A stretch of 64,000 nucleotides of DNA, from NCBI GenBank assembly GCA_018340375.1, contig JAFFJZ010000053.1, forward strand, positions 434,001-498,000, written 5' to 3'. A model generated the notes under the pieces. That model ran no database searches, was not told the origin of the DNA, and saw only the letters and a program-made list of their open reading frames with translations. Position 1 is the first letter of the stretch. Every line of letters begins with the position of its first letter. The DNA comes from Gonatopus flavifemur. Taxonomy: Eukaryota > Arthropoda > Insecta > Hymenoptera > Dryinidae. Below are positions 46,400 to 57,209 of the stretch, piece after piece. Both the position numbers and the translations under genes were made by a program.

Positions 46400-46975
46400 T
46401 GCCAGTCGATGACGCAAAAATAATATCAATTTCACAGAAAAAGGGAAGGTAATTTCTCCCATCATCAAGCTTTTCTACATTGATATCCATCAGATGAACA
46501 TGATCACACATTATTCAATATCTTAAGTTCAGCTATCCATGAATGAAATCTAAATATTACCTGCCAGTCGATGACGATTATTTGATGCCCTTCTTGAATT
46601 CACAATTTCACATGTGTAATCAATGTGAAGTAGTACAATGAGATCGATTGTGTTGAATGTGCGGTACATCTTACATTTCAATGTATCGAATCCTGTTGTG
46701 TCGGCAACTTCGAACCATCAAATTCAGAAAATAATCACTTTTCTACAGATATGCCAGTCAATGACGCAAAAAGTTGGGGACAACATTGAAGGATGACGAA
46801 AAGATGATTCAATTAATGTTTCACGATTGAACTTCAGATTTTCTTAAAGATCACACATTAGACAATGATAATACATACAGACTAATTATATTATCCATTT
46901 GATTTTGCAAAAAAAAAATAAACTTTTGATTGATTAGTCGTACCGGGGCATGCCAGTCGATGACGATTTGTCTGT
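46400..46975. repeat. four dispersed TGCCAGTCGATGACG motifs
   Basis: The 15-mer occurs at 46400, 46562, 46752 (one change) and 46951, spaced 162, 190 and 199 bp apart, while the DNA between is much less conserved. Confidence 0.7.
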
Positions 46976-47144
46976 CTGAACCGGTGTAAAAACATATACC
47001 GAATATTAGGACTGATTGCAAGTAGTGGCTGTTGTTTGTAGGCATAAGAATTACTTTTTGGCATGAAATTCATATCCAGAAGTGGAACCTCTCCTGCAGG
47101 AAATGTCAGGGACATTGAATTGTACGTTTAGCGAAGAATCAACC

Positions 47145-47177
<33 letters not shown>

Positions 47178-49209
47178 CAGGGTGGGGCATTTAAAGTGTC
47201 GCGGGCGTTTTTTCCAAAAATACAGTGAGATACGAGAAAATTTTTCGGATAAAAGTTGTAGGGTACCGAGGGGGACATCCGATGGTGGCCTTGGCTTTGA
47301 CCTCAAATCTCATCTTCAAGGGCATTCTGAGATCGACTCTTGTTTTTTAAATAGCATCTCATATTTTTTACTGCAGATTTGGATTCTAGGTCAAAAACCA
47401 AGAAACTTTTGTCTGAACCATTTTCCTGAAATCCGCAAAAATGGCGCTTTAATCGATATTGTTCCATTTTGAATATGACATTCGAATAACTCGAAAACGA
47501 AGGGTCTTGCAAAAGAATGTTTCGTACAAAAGTTGTCAATACACAACACATTTCAATCGTCTACATTACCACCATTCAGAGCTCACGCGATGTAAACAAA
47601 CGACGGGGTTCAGTGAAAATTCACGATTTTGAAAGTCAGTTTGTCAGTTACATTTGATTATTACTTGGTTTATGACAAATTGAAAATCATGGATATCCGA
47701 TACACGGTTTCTGAAAAGATCGATATGATCTACATTTACGGTGAAGTGCATAAGAACCCCAGACAAGCATATGACTTGTATGCAGAACGGTTTCCTGAAA
47801 GAACAACGCCATCCATTAGGTATTTTCAACGCATTACAAAATTATTCTCAGAAACGGGGAGTGTTACAAGGGAAAAACGACATCGAATGAGAACTGTTAG
47901 CGGAGAAAATGCGGAAGTTAATGTACTAGCTGCAGTAGCCAATAATCCACACGTGAGCTCTCGTGAAATTGAACTCCATTCGGGAATTTCTCGAAGAAGT
48001 GTTCTTCGAATACTGAAACGTCACAAATTCCATCCGTATCACATTTGTTTGCATCAAGACCTTCACGGTGATGATTTCGAAAATCGTGTACAGTTTTGTC
48101 GATGGGGTCTAGCGCAAATGCACAATAACAACTTCATCAACATATTATTTTCTGATGAGTCGACGTTCACCAATCATGGTCAAGTAAATCGACATAATAT
48201 GCATTACTGGGCGACAGAAAATCCAAGATGGTTATGTCAAGTAGGGCATCAAAGACAATGGGCTGTGAATGTTTGGTGTGGTATTTTTCGATCTCGAGTA
48301 ATTGGACCGTACTTCATTGCAGATACGCTAAATGGAGAGAAGTACAGACATTTCTTAGATCAAGTACTTCCAACATTACTTGAAGACATACCTATTCAGG
48401 AACGATTGGATATGTGGTATCAACACGATGGTTGTCCATCCCATTATGCAGTCACAGCTCGAGAAATATTGGACAGAGATTATCCTGGACGATGGATAGG
48501 ACGTCGTGGACCAGTTCATTGGCCTGCCCGTTCTCCGGATTTTACTTCTCCAGATTTTTTTTTATGGGGATACATAAAAGATACAGTTTATCAACAAGCA
48601 CCGACTACACCTGAGAATATGCGTCAACGAATCATCAATGCATGTGCGAGCATCAATGAAGATATTTTAGCACGAGTTCAGCAATCTTTTGTAAAACGTT
48701 TTGAAATGTGTATTGAAGTCGAAGGCCATCATTTTGAGCATCTACTGCATTAAAATTATCCAAGTGATGTAGACGATTGAAATGTGTTGTGTTTTGTCTG
48801 TTATACCCCATCACCTCCGTTTCAGTTCAAGGGGTCCCCCTTGGAATCAGACAACTTTTGTCCGAAACGTTCGCCTCCAAGACCCTCCGTTTTCGAGTTA
48901 TTCTAATGTCAGGTTCAGTATGGAACAATATCGATTAGAGCGCCATCTTCGCGGATTTCAGGAAAATGGTTCAGACAAAAGTTTCTTGGTTTTTGACCTA
49001 GAATCCAAATCTGCAGTAAAAAATATGAGATGCTATTTAAAAAACAAGAGTTGACCTCATAATGCCCTTGAAGATGAGATTTGAGGTCAAAGCCAAGGCC
49101 ACCATCGGATGTCCCCCTCGATACCCTACAATTTTTGTCCGAAAAATTTTCTCGTATCTCATTTTATTTTTGGAAAAAACGCCCGCGACACTTTAAATGC
49201 CCCACCCTG
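47178..49209 (+). mobile_element. intact DD41D (visitor-type) element, 2,032 bp
   Basis: Termini CAGGGTGGGGCATTTAAAGT and ACTTTAAATGCCCCACCCTG, with TA outside both ends in a TA-rich tract. Inverted arms of several hundred bp flank the gene: the left arm to about 47570 is repeated inverted from about 48775. The transposase is uninterrupted, so this copy could be autonomous. Confidence 0.88.
47689..48753 (+). CDS. DD41D mariner-superfamily transposase
   Basis: A 354-residue transposase that would cut and rejoin the element ends at TA sites in the nucleus. The start MDIRYTVSEK is preferred because it fits the family; an in-frame Met 20 residues upstream (47629) exists. The N-terminal half holds helix-turn-helix motifs (SSREIELHSGISRRSVLRIL). 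Catalytic aspartates are in FSDES (156), QHDGCP (247) and TSPD (289), with 41 residues between the last two, the DD41D signature of visitor elements in the Tc1/mariner superfamily. No stop or shift is seen. A damaged relative is at 18309-19257. Confidence 0.9.
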   Translation: MDIRYTVSEKIDMIYIYGEVHKNPRQAYDLYAERFPERTTPSIRYFQRITKLFSETGSVTREKRHRMRTVSGENAEVNVLAAVANNPHVSSREIELHSGISRRSVLRILKRHKFHPYHICLHQDLHGDDFENRVQFCRWGLAQMHNNNFINILFSDESTFTNHGQVNRHNMHYWATENPRWLCQVGHQRQWAVNVWCGIFRSRVIGPYFIADTLNGEKYRHFLDQVLPTLLEDIPIQERLDMWYQHDGCPSHYAVTAREILDRDYPGRWIGRRGPVHWPARSPDFTSPDFFLWGYIKDTVYQQAPTTPENMRQRIINACASINEDILARVQQSFVKRFEMCIEVEGHHFEHLLH

Positions 49210-49482
49210 TATATACACACGAATGAATCAACTGATATCACATAAAAAAATCACAGATTTGTTTGTAATCAAAGGATGAAGGGTTCTAGTATTTTTTGAT
49301 GATACTATGAAAACTTGGATTTCCATTCAGATCCTTTGAGAATAACTTGTGAATATTTTGAAGCATATAAATGTATTTCCATTCATCACTCATTTACGAA
49401 TAGTTCCTTGTAGGAAATTGCCCCCTCGTTAGAGGGAAGCTTTGTGATCGTTTTTTTAGTTTGTTGTGTTTTTTTTCGGATG

Positions 49483-49745
49483 TACACCCAGAGAAATGGT
49501 TTACTTGAATATGAACCTACTAGAGATTTAATTGTATCCAATAAAATTTTATTTGATTCAAGTAAATTTTATTCGAAATGAATAGCAATTTATTCGGATG
49601 AAATAAATTGTTTATTTGATCCAACTAAAACTCTGGTTGGTGAATATATAAATACACATTGTAGTTGAGTCAAATGAATTTTAGTTGATTCAAACAAATT
49701 TTCGTTGAATCAAATGAATCCAGGTATACCATTTTTCTGGGTGTA
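49483..49745. mobile_element. MITE with TACACCCAGA termini, copy 2
   Basis: Counterpart of 11171-11433 at the same place in the composite element; nearly identical by eye. Confidence 0.7.
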
Positions 49746-49785
49746 GATTTTATACTACACAATCAGTATTTTTCCACGAAACGAT

Positions 49786-49969
49786 ACTGCTAAAGTTTGA
49801 ATCGTTCAATGGAACTATTCACTAATCGAATAACACAATATTCCGTTGTTGAAGACTAAAACCTTCCAACTCATTCTTTGAAAAATGTCTCAGTCACAAG
49901 GAGTTGATTTGAAAAGATTTTCATGAGTTTGAATCTTCGTTTCATTTTAATGAACGATTCAAACTTCAA
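49786..49969. repeat. foldback, counterpart of 10947-11126
   Basis: AAAGTTTGAATCGTTCAATG at the left and TGAACGATTCAAACTTCAA at the right. Confidence 0.55.
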
Positions 49970-50315
49970 AACATATGAAATGAAGAAGATTCCTTCAACG
50001 GTTTAAAATCACTCAATTTTATGAGAAAACCATGAAATGTAAAAACAAAACCAATAGAGTCGTGCAGCTTTAAAGCAGTATAACCAGTTTAAAATAGCAC
50101 AATTCCATTGAGTGGTGTACTATATTAGAGACGAGAATATGATTGGTTACATTTTTTGCCGTTCCTGTAAAAAAAATTTGTTCAGAAAGATTCAAAGGCA
50201 CTGAAAATTTTAGCAACGTGATCCTCAATATTTCATAGAAATTCATTAACAATCATATTCATTTATAACATCTAATACGGTTATTGGGTAAATCCTCCCA
50301 GTCTTCGGATATTTG

Positions 50316-50525
50316 AAACAAGTACCATCACTCACACAACGCAAACGGCATGTTCGTGTGAAGAGAGATGGAATCTTTCTATGTACCTCACCTAGCATGC
50401 TTTCTCTATTGGCCTCTCGTCAACTGTTCGACGAGCAATGGGAAAAACACGCTAGGTTGCGCGCGTGACTATATCCTCTTTCTTCCTCTCTGTTCACATG
50501 GACATGCCGCTTGCACTGTGTGAGT
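50316..50525. repeat. inverted repeat upstream of the transposase, copy 2
   Basis: Counterpart of 10391-10600: ACTCACACAACGCAAACGGC and GCCGCTTGCACTGTGTGAGT. Lies 250-450 bp before the transposase ATG. Confidence 0.55.
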
Positions 50526-51519
50526 ATAATACTCGGTTCAGGTATTGAAGTACTGAATACGGCCGCCAATCACAGATTCATATAAACATTGTATGTTATG
50601 TATTTCGGAAACAAATGAACCGTGCAGTGAATCCTATGATTTTTATAACGGAACAAGTCGATATTGATCAGTATCACTTGCATGTAATAACGTGAATCAA
50701 AACGATATATGTTCAGCCTTACTTTTTACATCATTTAGTGTTAGTTCTTTATTTTTGAAACTCATGCAATCATGAATCAGAAACGCCCAAGTGAAAAAGA
50801 CAATACCGGGTTTTCAAAAAAGTTTCGGAGTGCGAAAACCACCACAAATAATGAAAATTATGAAGATGATTCAGATCATGAAGATTGTGGAAAAAAAGTG
50901 ATTCATCATGATTCAGATCATGAAGACAGTAAAAAAAAGGGATTGATTATAAAAAATATTATAATACTCAAACTGATGTAAACGGTGAAAAACCTGGAAA
51001 GTGTTTATTGTGCGAAAATAAAAACAAAGTCACCATAATAATGATGAAAAATTCCAATACTACTGGTTTGAGGAAACATTTGATTTCTCAACATAAAAAT
51101 TCAATTCCAAAAAATGAAAATTATTCCAAAGGCACAGAAAAACAGCAGAAAATTACGGATATGTATTCAAACGTAAGTGGACATTATATTTATCATATTT
51201 TTTGGTTTCGATTTTTACTGAATTCTATTTTCAACGCAACAATTAGAATTTTGCCTGTCTAAAGTACGAATGATCCTTTTATTTAAGTGATTGTCTAGAC
51301 TTCTATATAATACACTAGTCCACGAATTATTAGGGAATTTAGTGAGACGGATTCCTTCAATAATGCCCTCAACGTGCACTAAGATATGAATTTGTTACGT
51401 GCATTCGCCTCTGAAGACACACAGCATGTAGCATGTTCGCGGTCTAGTGTATTATACAGAAGTGTGTGAGTAATTCAGTTGTCTGCATTTAGAAACTAGG
51501 CTATAGGTGATGAAGTCAA

Positions 51520-52066
51520 ATAGAATAATTCAATGAAATTGGAGTTTTTTGTCAATTTATTTCAATCCTTGTATTTATTCATCTATTTGATGATTTGTTC
51601 ATTTACTTGAATTGAGAGTATTTTCGATTATTTCAATAAACATCTGCATCCCAATTTTCAAGGGATTTTATGATTAGTATCAAGTTAGTCATGTTGAACC
51701 AATGAACTCTTCTTTGCCAAAGTAACCCAATCTTACAACAAGCTAAAGCATTTGCTGATTTAGAAAATTGTATTATAATATTTTCATTTTACACTCAACA
51801 CTATCTGAAACCATAATACATTACTATCGAAAGTCACATTTGAGTGTTGCGCGGATTCTTTGATAAAAGTGTTCGAAATCTATCTGCATAAAGTTCAATT
51901 TCTCTAAATTATCACATGAACTTTCTCTGATCATGTCTTCAATAATTACAAGAGTGAACTCATTTATAATGTTATATGATTTATATTTTTCCTAGTTGAG
52001 AAAACCCTAATGCAATTTACTTCACTTGTTTGAAAACATTTTTAATCCACTGAAATTAAAATTTAT
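51520..52066. other. copy-2-specific segment in the transposase intron
   Basis: About 520 bp absent from copy 1, where a different 45-bp segment occupies the site near 9355-9400. AT-rich; no terminal repeats or coding frame seen. It may be ancestral sequence deleted from copy 1. Confidence 0.5.
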
Positions 52067-53402
52067 CATGCCTATAAAGCGGCATCTATATTCGAATTGA
52101 AAGATCCTTTTTCAAATGCCTGTATCTTTTCTTTTATTATTCTACCCATATTCCTCTTTAATATTATTACTCATTCTTGGTTTCGAACACGAACACTCAT
52201 CAAGGAACCTGTCGATACTCTCTTGGTTTTGGAATATTGCATGTACTTACATTATTTTTTCTATTTGTATTTTCCATGTCATAAAAGGTTCAAATTTTTC
52301 AAAGATTAACATTCCGCATTATGTTTATCATTTTTGTTCATGTATGGAAGAGTGAACGACAAGTAATTTTGGATCGTAACTTATGTTTTTAGGAAAGACT
52401 TGACGCACAGAATACAGATAAATTATACGTTTGTTGGCTTGCATACAAAAAGCTTCCATACAACTTCTTTGCAGATGAAATCACTCAAAAATTTTTTTAA
52501 ATAATCAGCCCAAATCAAAATGTACCAGGACGCAAATCTACGCGTGAAAAAGTTTTTACTCAATTTCGAGACATGAAAAACAATTTGAGAATATTGTTGA
52601 AGAACAATGATTCAAAGTTTTCTTTCACAGTAGATGGTTGGACAGCGAGAAAGTCAAAATCATTTTACGGAATAACTGTACATTTTATTGATGAAAATTG
52701 GATATTTCAATCCATGGCTCTATTTTGTATCATCGGAAGGACGACACGCAGGGATAGATATAGCTAAGTATTTTTTCAAATGAGTTCAAGATTTTGATAT
52801 TCAAGGAATTACTGTGGACAACGTTTCAGCTAATACAGTTTTCATGACCGAATTAGAAAATCTTTTGAAACAAGAAAATATTGAATATGACGTTGAAAAT
52901 CAACACTTTCGTTGTATTGCGCATATCCGAAATTGAAGAGTCCAAGACGTTTTAAAAATTTCAAAAGTCGAGTTTGATGTTGATACGGATTCATTAATTG
53001 ATGATGTAGTAGGAGAGAATGATACTAGCGATAATGATTTTGAAAGTCCAAATGAAGATGAAGAGGATGATTTCAGTTTGAATACCAATCAAGATGGGCA
53101 AAAGTGGTCGATAATTGTGTTGAACATCAGAAACTGTTTTAAAAAGATTAAGAAGTCCGGAGTGTTGACACAAAAACTGGATCATTGTTGTAAGGCTGTG
53201 GGAATGAAAAGTTTGGAGCCAATTGTAGACGTAAAAACGAGATGGAACAGCACCTTCGACATGCTTTCACGTGCATTCACAATGGAACCGGCTGTAATCA
53301 TGTTATGCAACAATTGCTCTGATTTGGGATCAAATAAATTGAGAGAAGACGAGTGGTCAAGCTTGAAAAAAGTTTTTAAATTTCTAGAGAATTTTAAAAA
53401 TA

Positions 53403-54688
53403 TTAGGTGTACGAATAAGTTTCCGCGGTTTGTCAAAAGATGGCCCCACCAGAAGGTTATGGAGAAATTGTCAGATGTAAAACGTAATATCCCAAGTTTA
53501 GTCATCTGGCAACACCATAACCTTAAAGTACTAGTGATTCCGTATCAGCATCACGTAATTTTTTTCGTGCAAAAATGTCAAGTTTTATTCCGAATAAGCA
53601 TCATTTGCGGGAACTTTTGATTTACTTCTTTAATGTGAAAAAATCTGCAGCTGAGGCGCATCGATTGCTTCTAGAAGCATATGGTGAAGCTGCTTTAAGT
53701 GAGAGAAGTTGTCAGGAATGGTTTCAAAAGTTTAAGAACGGTGAGTTTGACGTTAAAGACAAAGAACGCAGTGGAAGGCCGAAAGTGTACGAAGACATGG
53801 AATTAGAAGTACTATTGGAGGAAGATTCGTCCCAAACGCAAAAAGAACTTGCACTTACTCTACAAGTGACTCAACAAGCAATTTCACATCGTTTAAAATC
53901 GTTAGGAATGATTCAAAAACAAGGAAATTGGGTTCCATATGAACTAAAGCCGAGAGACGTTGAACGCCGATTATGCATGAGTGAAATGCTGCTTGCCAGG
54001 AATAAAAAAAAGAGTTTTTTGCATCGTATAGTCACTGGTGACGAAAAATGGATTCACTACGATAATCCAAAGAAGAGAAAGTCATGGGTTAAGCCCGGCG
54101 AACCATCAACATCGACAGCTAAGCCGAATATTCATGGAAAAAAACTCATGCTGTGTATTTGGTGGGATCAGCTTGGTGTCGTGTATTATGAATTGCTGAA
54201 ACCAAGCGAAACCATTACTGGAGCTCTCTACCGAACACAATTGATGAGATTGAGTCGGGCACTTAAGGAAAAACGCGCCCATTACTACTCCAGACACGAC
54301 AAAATTATTCTTTTACACGATAATGCTCGTCCACACGTTGCGGCGCCGGTAAAAACATACTTGGAAACACTCAACTGGGAAGTTTTACCCCACCCGTCGT
54401 ATTCACCAGACTTAGCCCCTTCTGATTATCACCTGTTCCAGTCGATGGCACATGGTCTGTCTGAGCAGCGCTTCACATCATATGAAGACACCAAAAATTG
54501 GGTAGATTTGTGGATAGCGTCAAAAGATGAAGAGTTTTTTCGACGGGGTATCCGAATGTTGCCAGAAAGATGGGGAAAAGTAGTGGCAAATGATGGAAAA
54601 TACTTTGAATAAAACGTAATGTACTTTTCCTTTACAATAAATTCCTAATTTTTTATAAAAAACCGCGGAAACTTATTTGTACACCTAA
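53403..54688 (+). mobile_element. intact mariner element, 1,286 bp
   Basis: TIRs TTAGGTGTACGAATAAGTTT and AAACTTATTTGTACACCTAA, flanked by TA on both sides. The empty site AAAAATATGATAG is visible, inverted, in copy 1 near 3050. Standard mariner length with an uninterrupted transposase. Confidence 0.95.
53575..54612 (+). CDS. mariner transposase (DD34D)
   Basis: A 345-residue transposase of normal mariner length, with an N-terminal double helix-turn-helix for TIR binding and the linker motif WVPYEL (119-124). The catalytic aspartates are Asp156 (VTGDEKW), Asp249 (LLHDNARPH) and Asp284 (YSPDLAPSDYHLF), giving DD34D. No stop, shift or missing catalytic residue is seen. The start at 53575 lies about 170 bp inside the left terminus, as usual. 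The enzyme would act on TA targets in the nucleus. It is inserted in the hAT transposase pseudogene, so it does not belong to that gene. Confidence 0.95.
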   Translation: MSSFIPNKHHLRELLIYFFNVKKSAAEAHRLLLEAYGEAALSERSCQEWFQKFKNGEFDVKDKERSGRPKVYEDMELEVLLEEDSSQTQKELALTLQVTQQAISHRLKSLGMIQKQGNWVPYELKPRDVERRLCMSEMLLARNKKKSFLHRIVTGDEKWIHYDNPKKRKSWVKPGEPSTSTAKPNIHGKKLMLCIWWDQLGVVYYELLKPSETITGALYRTQLMRLSRALKEKRAHYYSRHDKIILLHDNARPHVAAPVKTYLETLNWEVLPHPSYSPDLAPSDYHLFQSMAHGLSEQRFTSYEDTKNWVDLWIASKDEEFFRRGIRMLPERWGKVVANDGKYFE

Positions 54689-54769
54689 TATGATAGAAAG
54701 ATTGTCCGGCGAAAAATATGTCACATCACCATTAGTTGTAGTTTCATTTAATTTATTGCTGGATAAAAT

Positions 54770-54907
54770 GGATAGGGGCCGAATCAACGAAAGAACAAAT
54801 CAACGAAACCATTGGTTGGAAAGGAAGAGATGTATAATGTATGATGTCTCATTCTTTACAACTAACGGTTTTGTTGATTTGGTTTTCCGTTGATTTGGCC
54901 CCCATCC
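54770..54907. mobile_element. 138-bp MITE inside the hAT transposase, copy 2
   Basis: GGATAGGGGCCGAATCAACG at the left and TTGATTTGGCCCCCATCC at the right, flanked by GATAAAAT on both sides. Same site as 2840-2977 in copy 1. Confidence 0.85.
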
Positions 54908-55691
54908 GATAAAATTGAAAAACTAATATTCCGATTGGACCGTTTGATCGACCGAAGCAGAGCTGATGAAGTGCTTTTATTAGCCATTCAGAGTGGGAGG
55001 GACAAATTACTCAAGCATTACAGAAAAACAAATTGGATCTATTGTGTTTCGCTTCTTCTGGACCCCCGTCATAAAGCAGAAGCGTTTGATTACCAGATTG
55101 GGGAAGAGAGCTCAAAGATACTACAGTTCAAAAGTTCTTACATATAGTGGAAAATGAATACAGTTCAGAGGATATACAAAAAAACCAAAAGTATGCGAAA
55201 AAAAATCAAAGGAAGACGATGAAATTGTTCATTTTGATCTGTTATATGTAAAACCAGATCAAAGCAAGATTGGAACTTGGAAGGCAGAGGTTGATAACTA
55301 TTTGAAGTTTCCAAGAGCTATTGACAGTACAGATATTTTGACGTGGTGGAAGAACCACGAAAACGTTTACCCACGTTTGGCTAAGATAGCAAGGAACTTA
55401 ACGCGACATCAGTCCCAGTGGAACAATTGTTTTCAAGTGCATCACTCATAATGACTGGCCGCAGAGCTTCATTAAATGACGATTCACTTGAAGCTCTGAT
55501 TTGCATTCATTCTTGGATGAAATCTAGTTTGAAAAATTCCATCTGCAAATTGGAAATTTTGTAATTCTATGAATGTAGGGGTCTGAAAGTTTCATTGATG
55601 TTATCAGCCATTCAAAGGTTGTGTTTGCTACCCTTAGTTTTTGAAAGATTTTGTTCTCATCAAATGGATATCAAAACATTATAATATTCAA

Positions 55692-55967
55692 TTTCCACTT
55701 CTTGTATGATTTTTTAAGAATCTCTTCTAATATAATGTATCTGAGTTGTAATATCTTTTACAGTTTTCATTTTATGAATTCAAAAAAGTGCTAATAAAGT
55801 CAATCATTATTGAATTTCTAAAGCAAAGCAAAAATTTCTTGTCTGGTTTTATAATAATGCCCTTTAAAATCATGTACCTGGGTTGCGATATATTTTACAG
55901 TTTTCATTTTATATACTCAAAAAAGTGCTAATAAAGGCAATCATGATTTAATTTCTAAAGAAAACCA
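55692..55967. repeat. 137-bp tandem duplication, copy 2
   Basis: Counterpart of 1780-2055, after the end of the transposase gene. Confidence 0.65.
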
Positions 55968-56240
55968 AAAATTATTGGTATGTCGGATCGAGAAATGGTA
56001 ACGAGTCACTACTTTTTTGAAATTCTATTTGAAATATTTTTCATTCAACTTTGATGATTAGTTGTTTCTAAATATTCATAAATGAATAAAAGAGTAATTC
56101 TCTCATTAAAGAATTTCTGCAAATTTTATGTGACTATATGTTCCAAATTGACTTATATTTCGATAAATGAAATTTACATTCACTTCCAAGACCACGAGAC
56201 TCTTGATCAAGACTCAGTGCAGTCTTGGTCCTCTCTCGAA

Positions 56241-57209
56241 TAGAGACCCCTCAATCAGAGTCTGGTCAACAGGCTGAAAAATGTGAATGCATTTTGATTG
56301 GTCCGCCATGTTTCCTCTAAACTGAGTGGGAGAAATTGCGGCGAATTCAAAATTGTGATTTTGCATATACTCAGTTTTCCATGATTTATAAGCAAAATAT
56401 TGACAAACTGGAGGGTGAATGTGTGTCAACTTCTCAGTTGGACTGCAAAATGAATTTTTCAATTAATTCCGAAAATTTACACATCGAAGTGTGTAGAAGT
56501 TGTAATGGAAATTAAATAACGAGTGAAACTAAGCTAGATCAACGTAAACAGTTCTCACCATTTTCACCTCTCCATGTGGCGTCAAACTTTAACATTATAA
56601 TTTTTTATACAAAATCATTCTTCGTGCATTCTATTTAAACGCAGAGTACGTTTTCTGTGTATTTCGTGTGGCACAACAACGTACTCATGATGAAACTTCC
56701 ACAATTAGGTAGTTATAGAGACCCTTTGATGTATCACTCACCTAATTGTGGAAGTTTCATCATGAGTACGTTGTTGTGCCACACGAAATACACAGAAAAC
56801 GTACTCTGCGTTTAAATAGAATGCACGAAAAAGGATTGTTTATAAAAAATTATAATGTTGAAGTTTGACGCCACATGGAGAGGTGAAAATGGTGAAAACT
56901 GTTTACGTTGATCTAGGTTAGTTTCACTCGTTATTTAATTTCCATTACAACTTCTACACACTTCGATGTTTAAATTTTCGGAATTAATTGAAAAATTCAT
57001 TTTGCAGTCCAACTGAGAAGTTGACACACATTCAACCTCCAGTTTGTGAATATTTTGCTTATAAATCATGGAAAACTGAGTATATGCAAAATAACAATTT
57101 TGAATTCGCCGCAATTTCTCCCACTCAGTTTAGAGGAAACATGGCGGACCAATCAAAATGCATTCACATTTTTCAGCCTGTTGACCAGACTCTGATTGAA
57201 GGGTCTCTA
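56241..57209. mobile_element. 969-bp hAT foldback near the end of composite copy 2
   Basis: TAGAGACCCCTCAATCAGAG at the left and CTCTGATTGAAGGGTCTCTA at the right; the arms of about 480 bp pair almost throughout around a short loop at 56722-56750. The 8-bp duplication CTCTCGAA is exact (56233-56240 and 57210-57217). The mirrored short open frames in each arm are by-products of the foldback. Absent from copy 1. Confidence 0.9.

Larger units (their letters stand above)
45279..47140. repeat. 1.86-kb block bounded by a perfect 23-bp inverted repeat
   Basis: GATTCTTCGCTAAACGTACA at 45279 has its exact inverse ending at 47140; 23 of 23 bases match. Inside are a 121-bp tandem array and scattered TGCCAGTCGATGACG motifs. 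No protein is recognised. It could be a non-autonomous element. Confidence 0.7.
50772..55564 (+). pseudogene. hAT transposase with BED finger, copy 2 (disrupted)
   Basis: Same gene as in copy 1. Exon 1 (50772-51172) has the BED finger after a frameshift in an A-tract near 50935. The intron runs 51173-52392 and is longer than in copy 1 because of about 500 extra bases at 51520-52066. Exon 2 carries ERLDAQNTDKLYVCWLAYKK, FTVDGWTARKS, DVKTRWNSTFDML, LLLDPRHKAEAFDYQ and the C-terminal SLNDDSLEALICIHSWM, ending at TAA 55562-55564. Shared lesions are a stop near 52498 and the 138-bp MITE. Specific to this copy is an intact mariner (53403-54688). It cannot encode a working transposase. Confidence 0.86.
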
